In this document: positions 35,850-44,168 of the stretch, one piece after another
How the letters are laid out: every line of letters begins with the position of its first letter
Numbering within the stretch: position 1 is the stretch's first letter
From: Methyloversatilis thermotolerans
GTDB taxonomy: Bacteria; Pseudomonadota; Gammaproteobacteria; Burkholderiales; Rhodocyclaceae
DNA: 64,000 bases
Assembly: GCF_000372885.1 (NCBI RefSeq)
Contig: NZ_KB889967.1
Location: 1,794,655-1,858,654, forward strand
Direction of reading: 5' to 3'
Translations under genes and position numbers: made by a program
Notes under the pieces: generated by a model
Told to the model about the DNA's origin: nothing
What the model saw: only the letters and a program-made list of their open reading frames with translations
Database searches by the model: none

Positions 35850-37297
35850 GCGACGGCCCCTTTTCTTGGCGCGCGGCGCGCACGCCACTGGAAACGCGGA
35901 TCGAAACCGTCGCGCACCGCGTCGGCGAACAGGTTGGCCGCGAGCACCAGCGCCAGCATGAGCACAAACGCGGCCGCCAGCGACCACCACACCACCGGTT
36001 CGCGTGACAGCTCGAGGCGCGCTGCGTTGATCAGGGTGCCAAAGCTGTTCATCGAACTGTCGACGCCGATGCCGATGTAGGACAGCACCGCCTCGGACAG
36101 CACCAGGCCGGAAAAGTCCATCACCACCGATATGAGCACGATGTGCATCAGGTTGGGCAGCAGGTGGCGCACCATGATGCGCAGGTCGCCGACGCCAAAG
36201 GCGCGCGCGGCCTGCACGTAATCCAGTTCGCGCAACTTCATCGTTTCGGCCCGCAGCACGCGGCACAGTCCGGTCCACGAGGTGAGACCGAGGATGAAGC
36301 ACAGCGCCAGCAGGCGCGCATCGGACCGCTCGGCCGCGGTGGCGAACCATTCCGGATGCGTGTCGATGATGACCTGCATCATGAGCACCATGGCGGCAAT
36401 CAGCAGGACACCCGGAATCGAGTTGAGCACCGTATACAGATACTGGATGGCGTCGTCCCACCAGCCGCCGCGCAGACCGGCCAGCAGTCCCAGCGCCAGC
36501 GCGAGCGGCAGGGTGACCAGCGTGGTGAGCGTGCCGATCAGCAATGCGGTACGCACCGACTTGAGCGACAGGTAGAGCACGTCCTGCCCCACCTTGTCGG
36601 TGCCGAACACGTGGTAAGCATCGGCCCACGCGGCGATCACGCCACCACCGACGCACAGCAGCGCCGCGGTCAGCAGCACGGCATGCCAGGCAACCGGTCG
36701 CTCCACCGCCTGTGCCGGCCGCAGCAGGTGGCAACAGGCAACGCGCCAGGCGATGCGCCGCGAGCGGGCGATCGCCCACGCTGCCGACGCGGCGAGCGGC
36801 GCCCACAGCAGCAGGCCGGACAACGCGCCCGCCAGCGCCCGTCGCGCGAGATCGGCCTCGCGCTGCGAGAGGTCCTGCAGATGGGCGCCACCGAAGCGCA
36901 GGCGAGGAAATTCCCGCGACTGCACCCCGTCGCGCTCCACCGTTTCCCGGGCGAAGGCATGGGTGGCGAGCGGCGCGGAATAGGTCTTTTCCTTGTTCAG
37001 CCGCAGGTCGGCGAGCAAGGCATCGAGCGCCGACAGCACTTCCGGCGCGTACTGCACCTCGCTGCTGCCCTCCTGCGCCGGCAGCCGGGGCTGGTAATGC
37101 AGCGAATCGAGCAGGCCGACCGCAATGAAGGCGGCCAGCACGGTGGCGGAAGCCATGCCCACCGACGATTCGCCGACCCGCCGCCAGGCACGCCGCAGGT
37201 AATCGTGACGGCGACAGTGCACGGCCAGCAGCACACAGCCGGCCACCATCGCCCAGAGCAGGAGGTCGGACCAGAGGAACAGGGGCTTGAAGTTCAT
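35846..37297 (-). CDS. peptide ABC transporter permease with extended N-terminus (YejE/DppC-like)
   Basis: A 483-residue permease, about 140 residues longer than E. coli YejE. The conserved permease core is C-terminal: FGTDKVGQDVLYLSLKSVRTALLIGTLTTLVTLPLALALG, the cytoplasmic EAA loop ELDYVQAARAFGVGDLRIMVRHLLPN, and SYIGIGVDSSMNSFGTLINAARLEL. The N-terminal part has three or four extra membrane helices and a soluble, charged segment (about 68-150, with LNKEKTYSAPLATHAFARET) that is predicted to lie outside the cytoplasm. Third gene of the operon. The function of the extra region is not known. Confidence 0.9.
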   Translation of the reverse strand: MNFKPLFLWSDLLLWAMVAGCVLLAVHCRRHDYLRRAWRRVGESSVGMASATVLAAFIAVGLLDSLHYQPRLPAQEGSSEVQYAPEVLSALDALLADLRLNKEKTYSAPLATHAFARETVERDGVQSREFPRLRFGGAHLQDLSQREADLARRALAGALSGLLLWAPLAASAAWAIARSRRIAWRVACCHLLRPAQAVERPVAWHAVLLTAALLCVGGGVIAAWADAYHVFGTDKVGQDVLYLSLKSVRTALLIGTLTTLVTLPLALALGLLAGLRGGWWDDAIQYLYTVLNSIPGVLLIAAMVLMMQVIIDTHPEWFATAAERSDARLLALCFILGLTSWTGLCRVLRAETMKLRELDYVQAARAFGVGDLRIMVRHLLPNLMHIVLISVVMDFSGLVLSEAVLSYIGIGVDSSMNSFGTLINAARLELSREPVVWWSLAAAFVLMLALVLAANLFADAVRDGFDPRFQWRARRAPRKGAVA

Positions 37298-37367
37298 GGT
37301 CCGGCCTCCGGCCCGATCGCGCACCGCCCCGGGCACGCCCCGAGGAAAAAGCTGGGCGAGAAGGCCA

Positions 37368-38345
37368 TCAATGCAGTCTCACCCGTGGATCGACCAGCGT
37401 ATAGGACAGGTCGGTCAGCAGCAGGCCGATGATGTAGAGCACCGAGCCGATGAACACCATGGCGCGCACGACCGCGAAGTCCTGTGCATTGATGGCATCT
37501 ATCGTGTAACTGCCCAGTCCGGGAATGCCAAAGAAACTTTCCAGCAGCAGCGAACCCATGAACAGCATGGGAATCACCACCACCACGCCGGTCAGGATGG
37601 GAATCATCGCGTTCTTGAGCACATGGCGGAACAGCACGCGCAGTTCGGACAGCCCCTTGGCGCGCGCCGTGCGCACATAGTCCTTGTTGATCTCCTCGAG
37701 GAACAGCGTGCGGTACCAGCGCGCCGACGAACCGATGCCGCCGGCCACGGAAATGATGACCGGCAGGATGAGGAACTTGCCGGCGTCCAGCCCCGGCGCA
37801 TAACCGGAGATCGGCACCAGGTTCCACACCTTGCTCACCAGGTACTGGCCACCGATGATGTAGAACAGGGTGGAGATGGACATCGCGATCACGCACAGCA
37901 CGACGCCGCCGATATCCAGCGCCGTATTCCGGAAGAACACCAGCAGCAGCGCGAAACTGATGGTGACGAACAGGCCGAGGACGAAGGTGGGGAGCGCGAT
38001 CGCCAGGCTGGGACCCATGCGGCCGGTGATTTCGAGCGCGATGTCGCGGCCGTCGTCTGCGCGACCGAAGTCGAAGGCGAACATGCGGATGGACTTGTCG
38101 AAAAACACGGTGTCGGTGAGCCGGGCCAGCCCCTGCGCCTCGGCATTCCATGCCAATGGACGGTCATAGCCGCGCTCCGCCTTCCACTTCTCGATCGCCT
38201 CCGGTGTCACGCGCTTTGCACCGAGCTGCATGCGCGCCATGTCATCCGGCGAATTGACGACGAAGAACAGCACGAAGGTGATGAGGTTCACGCCGATCAG
38301 GATGGGGATGGCGTAGAGCAGGCGACGCACGATATAGGCCATCAT
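37368..38345 (-). CDS. peptide ABC transporter permease (YejB/DppB-like)
   Basis: A 325-residue permease with about six membrane helices. The N-terminus MAYIVRRLLYAIPILIGVNLITFVLFF is classic for DppB-type permeases, and the EAA loop reads INKDYVRTARAKGLSELRVLFRHVLKNAMIP, followed by GSLLLESFFGIPGLGSYTIDAI. A large first periplasmic loop (about residues 32-110) matches YejB. The ribosome binding site is GGGAG; ATG ATG gives two possible starts (38345, 38342). Confidence 0.93.
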   Translation of the reverse strand: MMAYIVRRLLYAIPILIGVNLITFVLFFVVNSPDDMARMQLGAKRVTPEAIEKWKAERGYDRPLAWNAEAQGLARLTDTVFFDKSIRMFAFDFGRADDGRDIALEITGRMGPSLAIALPTFVLGLFVTISFALLLVFFRNTALDIGGVVLCVIAMSISTLFYIIGGQYLVSKVWNLVPISGYAPGLDAGKFLILPVIISVAGGIGSSARWYRTLFLEEINKDYVRTARAKGLSELRVLFRHVLKNAMIPILTGVVVVIPMLFMGSLLLESFFGIPGLGSYTIDAINAQDFAVVRAMVFIGSVLYIIGLLLTDLSYTLVDPRVRLH

Positions 38346-38391
38346 GGCTGAATCTCCCGCCGGAGCGGCCTCTGACAGTTCGCGCACGCCC

Positions 38392-40566
38392 TCATGCGCG
38401 CACCTCCACCGCTCTCGCCTGTTCCGAGCGCTTCCAGTGACGCCACGCCGGCCACACCAGGGCCAGCAGCAGCGCCACGCCGGCCAACAGCGGCCAGCGC
38501 ACCGGCCGGTTCCATTCCGCACGCTTCGTCTCGCGCTGCGCAGGATCGATACGGCTGTATTTCAGGGTGTTGTTGATGACGGTCGACGGTTTGCGGTTAT
38601 GGACCCAGCCGTGTTCCAGGCCATAGCTCTTCGGATGGAAACCCCACACCCAGGGCGCGTCGTGGCGCAGGATGTCCAGCATGCGGTCGAGCACCGCCTG
38701 CCGCTCCGGTCCGTTGTCCATGGCCTTCATCCGCTCGAACAGCCGGTCGAACTCCGGATTCTCGTAGTTCGAAGCGTTCTCGCCCTGCGCCTTCACCTTG
38801 GACTGCGGCCCGTACAGCAGGAACAGGAAGTTTTCCGGATCCGGGTAGTCGGCATTCCAGCCCCAGAAGAAGAGCTGGGCGGCGCCACTGCGTATCTTGT
38901 CCTGGAAACGGTTGTAGTCGGTGCTGCGCACGACCAGTTGCACGCCCAGCTTGTCGAACTGCTTGGCCAGCCAGTCGGTGCGCGCCTTGCTGCCCAGACC
39001 GGTGCCGGTGGTATCGAGATTGATCACCAGCGCCTCGCCGGTTTTCGCGTCGCGGCCATTGGGCCAGCCCGCCTTCGCCAGCAGCGTCCTGGCTTCGTCG
39101 ATGGACTTGCGTTGCGGCTGGCCGTCCACCCAGTCATACATCGCCCCATTCATGCCTTCGCGCCCCTCGCGATGCCCGAAGATGCCGGGCGGCAGCGGCG
39201 ACTGCGCCGGCAGTCCGCGCCCGTTCAGGAAGATGGAAATGTATTCCTCCTGGTCCAGCGCAATGCCTATCGCCTGTCTGAGCAGGCGCGAACGTTCACC
39301 CTGGCCACCCACCAGCGGATCGAGCATGTTGAAGCCCATGTACATGGTCGAGCTCGATACCGACGTTTCAAGCTCTATGCCCTTGGCCTTCATTTCGTCG
39401 CTCAGGTTCACCTCGCCGCTCTGTCCGAACTGCACGGCCTGATCGAACGATTCCGAACTGATGCCGGAAGCGTCGTAATAGCCCTGCAGGAACTTGTTCC
39501 AATAGGGAATCTGTTCCTTCTCGCGCGTGAACACCACCTGACCGACCAGCGGCAGGCGTTTGCCGCAATCGTCCAGCAGACCGTCCTCGCGGTCGCCGGG
39601 ATCGCCGTCGCAGGGGTAGCTTTCCTCGCGGAAATTCGGATTGCGCGTCAGCACCATGCGCGCGTTCGGATCGTTCTGCGTGAGCATGTAGGGGCCGGTG
39701 CCGATCGGATACCAGTCCAGCGTCAGATTGCGCTCGGCCATGCCCGGCTGGCTGTAGAAGCGGTCGGCCTCCCACGGAATGGGCGCGAAGAAGGGCATGG
39801 TGAGCCAGTACAGGAACTGCGGGTACTTGCCCTTGAGCCGTATGCGGTAGGTGTGACGATCCACCACCTCGACCCCGGGCAGATCGTGTCGGCGCAGGTC
39901 CAGCCACTGGCCGGGCGCGGCTTTCGCCGCCGACTTCAGCGCCTCGCCCAGTTCCTTCAGGCCGATGATGTATTCGCTCATCAACCCGAACACCGGCGAA
40001 TGCAGGCCGGGATGGGCGAGGCGCTTGATCTGGTAGGCGTAGTCGTCCGCTTCCAGCTCGCGCGTGCCGCTGTGTTCGAAGTCGTACAGCGTGCGCCGCT
40101 CGCCCGGGCCACCCTCGTGATACAGATAATGCCCTGCCTCATCGCGCGCCAGTGCCGGATGCGGCTGATAGCGGATGCCTGGCCGGAGCCGGATTTCGTA
40201 GACCGATTCGGCGATGTCGGCGGCCGGCGCGTCGGCCGGCAACTCGCGACCGTCCCGATCAAGGAAGCGCGGCACCGGCATCGCCTCGGCGGTGGCCGGC
40301 ACCAGTTGGTAAGGTCGCTTCAGGAAGTGGTATTGCAGCGGCGCTTCGTAGATCTGCGCCGTGAAGGTGATTTCGTTCTCGCTGTAGGACTGCACCGGAT
40401 CGAGATGCTTGGGACGATCGGTGAATGCGGAATACAGGATGTTGCGCCCGCTTTCCGCGGCCGGATACGGGTCGTTCCAGACCTCGCCACAGCCCTCCAA
40501 CGCCAGAGCACAGACGGCCGCCAGGAGCGGACGGGCGATGCGGAGGGCTGTTCGGGCAAAGGTCAT
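38392..40566 (-). CDS. peptide ABC transporter substrate-binding lipoprotein with C-terminal membrane helix
   Basis: A 724-residue family-5 extracellular solute-binding protein. Signal peptide with lipobox LALEGC (Cys26); the mature part shows FTDRPKHLDPVQSYSENEITFTAQIYEAPLQYH, WYPIGTGPYMLTQNDPNARMVLTRNPNF and FWGWNADYPDPENFLFLLYGPQ. Unusually, the C-terminus has a membrane helix (RWPLLAGVALLLALVWPAWRHW) and basic tail, so it may be anchored at both ends. First gene of the peptide importer operon, 46 bases before the first permease. No ribosome binding site is evident. Confidence 0.9.
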   Translation of the reverse strand: MTFARTALRIARPLLAAVCALALEGCGEVWNDPYPAAESGRNILYSAFTDRPKHLDPVQSYSENEITFTAQIYEAPLQYHFLKRPYQLVPATAEAMPVPRFLDRDGRELPADAPAADIAESVYEIRLRPGIRYQPHPALARDEAGHYLYHEGGPGERRTLYDFEHSGTRELEADDYAYQIKRLAHPGLHSPVFGLMSEYIIGLKELGEALKSAAKAAPGQWLDLRRHDLPGVEVVDRHTYRIRLKGKYPQFLYWLTMPFFAPIPWEADRFYSQPGMAERNLTLDWYPIGTGPYMLTQNDPNARMVLTRNPNFREESYPCDGDPGDREDGLLDDCGKRLPLVGQVVFTREKEQIPYWNKFLQGYYDASGISSESFDQAVQFGQSGEVNLSDEMKAKGIELETSVSSSTMYMGFNMLDPLVGGQGERSRLLRQAIGIALDQEEYISIFLNGRGLPAQSPLPPGIFGHREGREGMNGAMYDWVDGQPQRKSIDEARTLLAKAGWPNGRDAKTGEALVINLDTTGTGLGSKARTDWLAKQFDKLGVQLVVRSTDYNRFQDKIRSGAAQLFFWGWNADYPDPENFLFLLYGPQSKVKAQGENASNYENPEFDRLFERMKAMDNGPERQAVLDRMLDILRHDAPWVWGFHPKSYGLEHGWVHNRKPSTVINNTLKYSRIDPAQRETKRAEWNRPVRWPLLAGVALLLALVWPAWRHWKRSEQARAVEVRA

Positions 40567-40723
40567 GAGAGGCGATTGTATGCGCCAGCGCGAGACCGCG
40601 CACGCTCGCCAACCGCCTCCGCCCCGACCTGGATGCCTGCGCCCGCCCACGGCCGGCAAGGATACATGCGAGGTGGCGAACCCCCGGCGCTGCAGGCAGT
40701 CTGTGCACCGTGACAGACACCCT

Positions 40724-41602
40724 ATGATGCATTCGATGCGCGTCCGCTCGACCCTCCTGCTGGTTTCAGTCGCCGTCCTGCTTGCCGCCTGCAGCATGGT
40801 GCAGATGGGCTATGGCCAGGCCGACCGTCTGATGGCCTGGCGGCTGGATGACTATCTGCCGCTGGACAGCGGCCAGCGCGAAGCGGTGCAGCCGGCGCTC
40901 GCACGGGTCGTTCATTGGCACTGCGAAAGCCAGCTCCCGGTCTACGCGGCCTGGCTGCGCAGTGTGGACGCGGATCTGCGCAGCGGCACCGACGAGGCGC
41001 GCATGGATCGGCATGTCGATACGCTGCTCGGCTTCGCGCGCATCGCGGCCGCTCACGCCGCGAAGGAGGTCGGTCCATTGCTGGCGGCCGCGCGTCCGGC
41101 ACAGATCGCGGCGCTGAACAAGCGCTTCGAACGCAACCGGCGGGAATACATCGAGGACTGGGTGGAGCCGTCCCCGGACAGGCTGCTGCGTGAACGCCGC
41201 GCGCGCATCCGCGACCGGATCGAGGGCTGGACCGGACGGCTGACGCCGGAACAGGTGGCCATCGTCGATCGCTGGGCGAGCGGCATCCGCTCCGATCCCG
41301 ACGATGCGCTGGAAAGCCGGCGCCGCTGGCAATCGGCGATGGCCACGCTGCTGGCGCGTCAGGATCTGACGCGCGACGCCTTTGCGCGCGAGCTGGAAGC
41401 GTTGCTGGTATCGCCCGCGAACCACTGGACGCCCGGCTACGCACAGGCCTTCGACGCCAACCGCACACTTGCCGTGCAGTCACTGGCGGCGATCTCGCGC
41501 ACACTGACCGACGCTCAGAAGCGCAAGCTGACAAATGAAATGAAGGCGCTGGCCGATGACCTGGAGGGCATGCGCTGCCCGCCACCGGACAACCGAACCT
41601 GA
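40724..41602 (+). CDS. DUF6279 family lipoprotein
   Basis: A 292-residue protein with a lipoprotein signal peptide (RVRSTLLLVSVAVLLAACSMVQ, lipobox LLAAC). The body is helical and rich in Arg and Ala: DRLMAWRLDDYLPLDSGQR, YIEDWVEPSPDRLLRERRAR and LTRDAFARELEALLVSP. DUF6279 proteins lack a known function. In-frame ATGs at 40724, 40727 and 40736 all precede the signal peptide; none has a clear ribosome binding site. It starts 157 bases away from the divergent peptide-binding protein gene and is followed six bases later by the Lon-domain gene. Confidence 0.8.
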   Translation: MMHSMRVRSTLLLVSVAVLLAACSMVQMGYGQADRLMAWRLDDYLPLDSGQREAVQPALARVVHWHCESQLPVYAAWLRSVDADLRSGTDEARMDRHVDTLLGFARIAAAHAAKEVGPLLAAARPAQIAALNKRFERNRREYIEDWVEPSPDRLLRERRARIRDRIEGWTGRLTPEQVAIVDRWASGIRSDPDDALESRRRWQSAMATLLARQDLTRDAFARELEALLVSPANHWTPGYAQAFDANRTLAVQSLAAISRTLTDAQKRKLTNEMKALADDLEGMRCPPPDNRT

Positions 41603-41607
41603 AGCCC

Positions 41608-42249
41608 ATGCCGATGAACCATTCACTGAGTCAGGCCGCCATTCCGCTGTTTCCGCTGGGCACGGTGCTGTTTCCGGACGGCATCCTGCCGCTGCGCATC
41701 TTCGAGGTGCGTTATCTGGACATGATCAAGAAATGCCATCGTGCGGGAACGCCCTTCGGCGTCGTATCACTGACGGCCGGGCATGAAGTGCACAATGCGG
41801 GTACGGCGGGCCGGGAGGTATTCAGCGCAGTGGGTACGCTGGCCCGCATCACCGATTTCATGCAGCCGCATCCCGGGCTTTACGAAATCGTCACGCGCGG
41901 CGAATCGCGCTTCCGCGTGATCGGCCGCACACAGCTTCCGCATGGACTGTGGATGGCCGACATCGAGCCGCTGGCGGATGACGCGCCGTGCGCGATTCCG
42001 GTCGAACTGACCTATCTGCCGCAGCACCTGGTGCGCATGCTGGACATGCTGTCGGCCGCCGACATCGTGCAGGTACCCGGCCCGCGTCGGCTGGACGACG
42101 CGGGCTGGGTGGCGAACCGCTGGTGCGAACTGCTGCCGCTCAGCACCATAGAGCGCCAGCGCATGATGGAACTTGCCGACCCGCTGCTGCGGCTCGAACT
42201 GGTGGGCGACCTGCTGGACCGGACCGAGCTCGGCGCGAGCGGGCGCTGA
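41608..42249 (+). CDS. LON peptidase substrate-binding domain protein
   Basis: A 213-residue stand-alone N-terminal Lon domain without ATPase or protease. Signature text: IPLFPLGTVLFPDGILPLRIFEVRYLDMIKKC and GVVSLTAGHEVHNAGTAGREVFSAVGTLARITDF. Such proteins are frequent in proteobacteria; their role is unknown, perhaps binding unfolded peptides. It begins six bases after the DUF6279 gene, so the two are co-transcribed. Confidence 0.92.
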   Translation: MPMNHSLSQAAIPLFPLGTVLFPDGILPLRIFEVRYLDMIKKCHRAGTPFGVVSLTAGHEVHNAGTAGREVFSAVGTLARITDFMQPHPGLYEIVTRGESRFRVIGRTQLPHGLWMADIEPLADDAPCAIPVELTYLPQHLVRMLDMLSAADIVQVPGPRRLDDAGWVANRWCELLPLSTIERQRMMELADPLLRLELVGDLLDRTELGASGR

Positions 42250-42258
42250 ACGCCCGCA

Positions 42259-43038
42259 TCAGCCAATCAGACGCCAAGGCAGCATCGGCAATGCGCTGGC
42301 GAACAGCAGCATGGCGAACAGTTGTTGCATGCGGCGTTCCGGCAATCGGTGAGCCAGCGCCACGCCGGCCGACACGGTAAACAGGCCACCGACAGCCAGC
42401 GGCAGTCCGATCTGCCAGTCCACCTTGTGTGCCTGCGCATAGCTGGCAAGCGCGACCACCGAGCTGGGGGTCACCAGGGCCAGCGCAAGGCTTTGCGCGA
42501 CGGTCTGTCGCTGGCCGAACAGGCGCACGAACAAGGGTGTGGCGAGCAGACCGCCGCCTATGCCGAGCAGCCCCATGCTGCTGCCGCCCACGACGCCCAC
42601 ACAGGGGAGCAGCGAGCCGGGCAGGCGTGCTTGCCGCGGATCGGCGTTCCGGCACGTCGGATCGCTACCGACAGGCGGCCGCCGGCACATCGAAAGCGCC
42701 AGCAGGAACATGAACGCTCCGAACAGTGCCCGCAGCAGCAGAGGATCGAGCCGGGCGGCGAAGTGCGCACTGATCGCCGTGGTCAGGCTGGCCAGCAGTG
42801 CGATCGCGAACACGTGCCGCCACGGGACGGGATGCCTCTGCTGATAGCGCCACCACGCGACGATCAGATTGGGCACCATCATGACCAGCGCGGTGCCTTG
42901 GGCGAGCGCCTGGTCCATGCCGAACGCCAGCGCGAACAAGGGCACCGCGATCACGCCGCCGCCGATGCCGAACAGGCCGCCGAAGAAGCCGACGGCGGCA
43001 CCGAGCGGGAACATCCAGAGAAATTGGGTCGGGAACAT
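42259..43038 (-). CDS. sulfite exporter TauE/SafE family membrane protein
   Basis: A 259-residue protein with about eight membrane helices in two repeats. Both repeat starts carry the family's glycine-rich motif: GAAVGFFGGLFGIGGGVIAVPLF near residue 15 and GSSMGLLGIGGGLLATPLF near residue 155. Members export sulphite, sulphoacetate or other organic anions. Divergent from a LysR regulator; a promoter (43072-43099) and an adjacent dyad (43102-43120) lie between them, so LysR control is likely. Converges with the Lon-domain gene. Confidence 0.93.
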   Translation of the reverse strand: MFPTQFLWMFPLGAAVGFFGGLFGIGGGVIAVPLFALAFGMDQALAQGTALVMMVPNLIVAWWRYQQRHPVPWRHVFAIALLASLTTAISAHFAARLDPLLLRALFGAFMFLLALSMCRRPPVGSDPTCRNADPRQARLPGSLLPCVGVVGGSSMGLLGIGGGLLATPLFVRLFGQRQTVAQSLALALVTPSSVVALASYAQAHKVDWQIGLPLAVGGLFTVSAGVALAHRLPERRMQQLFAMLLFASALPMLPWRLIG

Positions 43039-43071
43039 CGCGCGCCGGTGGCCTGATCGATCGGAGCGCGA

Positions 43072-43099
43072 ATGCTATTCCGTCCACACCCGAATACAA
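43072..43099 (-). promoter_or_regulatory. promoter for the TauE/SafE gene
   Basis: On the minus strand TTGTAT (43094-43099) and TAGCAT (43072-43077) are 16 bp apart, placing transcription near 43065 and leaving a leader of about 27 nt to ATG 43038. Confidence 0.5.
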
Positions 43100-43101
43100 T
43101 G

Positions 43102-43120
43102 GATCAGATTTAATTCGATC
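43102..43120. promoter_or_regulatory. candidate LysR operator
   Basis: The dyad GATC-N11-GATC with an AT-rich interior (ATCAGATTTAATTCGAT) lies between the divergent LysR and TauE/SafE genes. Relative to the predicted TauE start it covers about -37 to -55, the usual activator position for LysR proteins, and it is also just upstream of the regulator's own start codon. Confidence 0.5.
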
Positions 43121-43139
43121 ATTGCATTCAGGATCATCA

Positions 43140-44048
43140 ATGGGTGATGCGGCGGATCTGCACTTCTTCAGCGTACTGGCACGCCAGTCCAGCCTTGCGG
43201 CCGCAGCGCAGGAGCTGGGGCTGACGCCGCCCGCGGTCAGCCGCCGGCTGGCCGCGCTGGAGGCACGGCTGGGCGTGCGCCTGCTCAACCGCACAACGCG
43301 CCGCATGAGCCTCACCGCCGAGGGCGAGCGCTACCTCGAGGACGGCGAACGCATCCTGCGCGACATCGACGCGCTGGAGCGTTCCCTCGCCGCCAGCCGC
43401 GACATTCCGCGCGGCCTGCTGCGCATCAATGCCGGCTTCGGCTTCGGCCGCCGCCATCTGGCACCGGCCATTTCGGCCTTCGCCACCCGCTGGCCGGAAG
43501 TGGACATCATCCTGCATCTGAGCGATCGGCCGCTGGATCTCGAGGCCCACGGCATGGATCTGGGCATACGCTTCGGTCCGCCGCCGGACAGCCATGTACA
43601 CGCCCGGCGTATCGCCCACAACCGTCGTCTGCTGTGCGCGGCGCCGGCCTATGCAAACGTCCATGGACTGCCGGACACGCCAGCCGATCTGCGTCACCAC
43701 CGCTGCATCGTCATCCGCGAGAACACCGACGCGTTCAACACCTGGGGGCTGTCGGATGGCGCGCGGGACGTTCGCGTGAAGGTGCGCGGTCCGCTTGCGG
43801 TCAACCATGGCGAAATCGCGGTGGACTGGGCGCTGGCCGGGCACGGCATCCTGCTGCGTTCGGAATGGGACATCGCCCCGCTGCTTCGCGATGGCCGGCT
43901 GCTGCATGTGCTGCCGGGCTGGTCGGGTACGGCTGCGGACATCCATGCGGTGTGGCCGCCCCATCATCGGCTGTCGGCGCGCGTGCGCGCCTTTGTCGAT
44001 TTCCTGGCCGGGCGTTTCGCCGATTTCCCGCCGGTGCCGTCAAGCTGA
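43140..44048 (+). CDS. LysR-family transcriptional regulator
   Basis: A 302-residue LysR protein: winged helix at 4-62 (FFSVLARQSSLAAAAQELGLTPPAVSRRLAALEARLGVRLLNRTTRRMSLT) and a periplasmic-binding-like effector domain from about residue 88. The phrase RGLLRINAGFGFGRRHLAPAISAF and ISDRPLDLEAHGMDLGIRFG resemble the DsdC/PtrR-like subgroup. ATG 43140 is preceded by AGGA; TTG 43122 is an upstream in-frame alternative. It likely regulates the divergent TauE/SafE exporter. The effector is unknown. Confidence 0.93.
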   Translation: MGDAADLHFFSVLARQSSLAAAAQELGLTPPAVSRRLAALEARLGVRLLNRTTRRMSLTAEGERYLEDGERILRDIDALERSLAASRDIPRGLLRINAGFGFGRRHLAPAISAFATRWPEVDIILHLSDRPLDLEAHGMDLGIRFGPPPDSHVHARRIAHNRRLLCAAPAYANVHGLPDTPADLRHHRCIVIRENTDAFNTWGLSDGARDVRVKVRGPLAVNHGEIAVDWALAGHGILLRSEWDIAPLLRDGRLLHVLPGWSGTAADIHAVWPPHHRLSARVRAFVDFLAGRFADFPPVPSS

Positions 44049-44168
44049 TGCGTCCGGCGGGCGGATCGTGCATTTGCAAACACTCTGCGGTGCAGGCGTT
44101 CGGCTTTCCGGACGCCCGCGGATGCTACCCTCGCAACCAGACATGACGGCCCGACCCCAGATCCCTTC

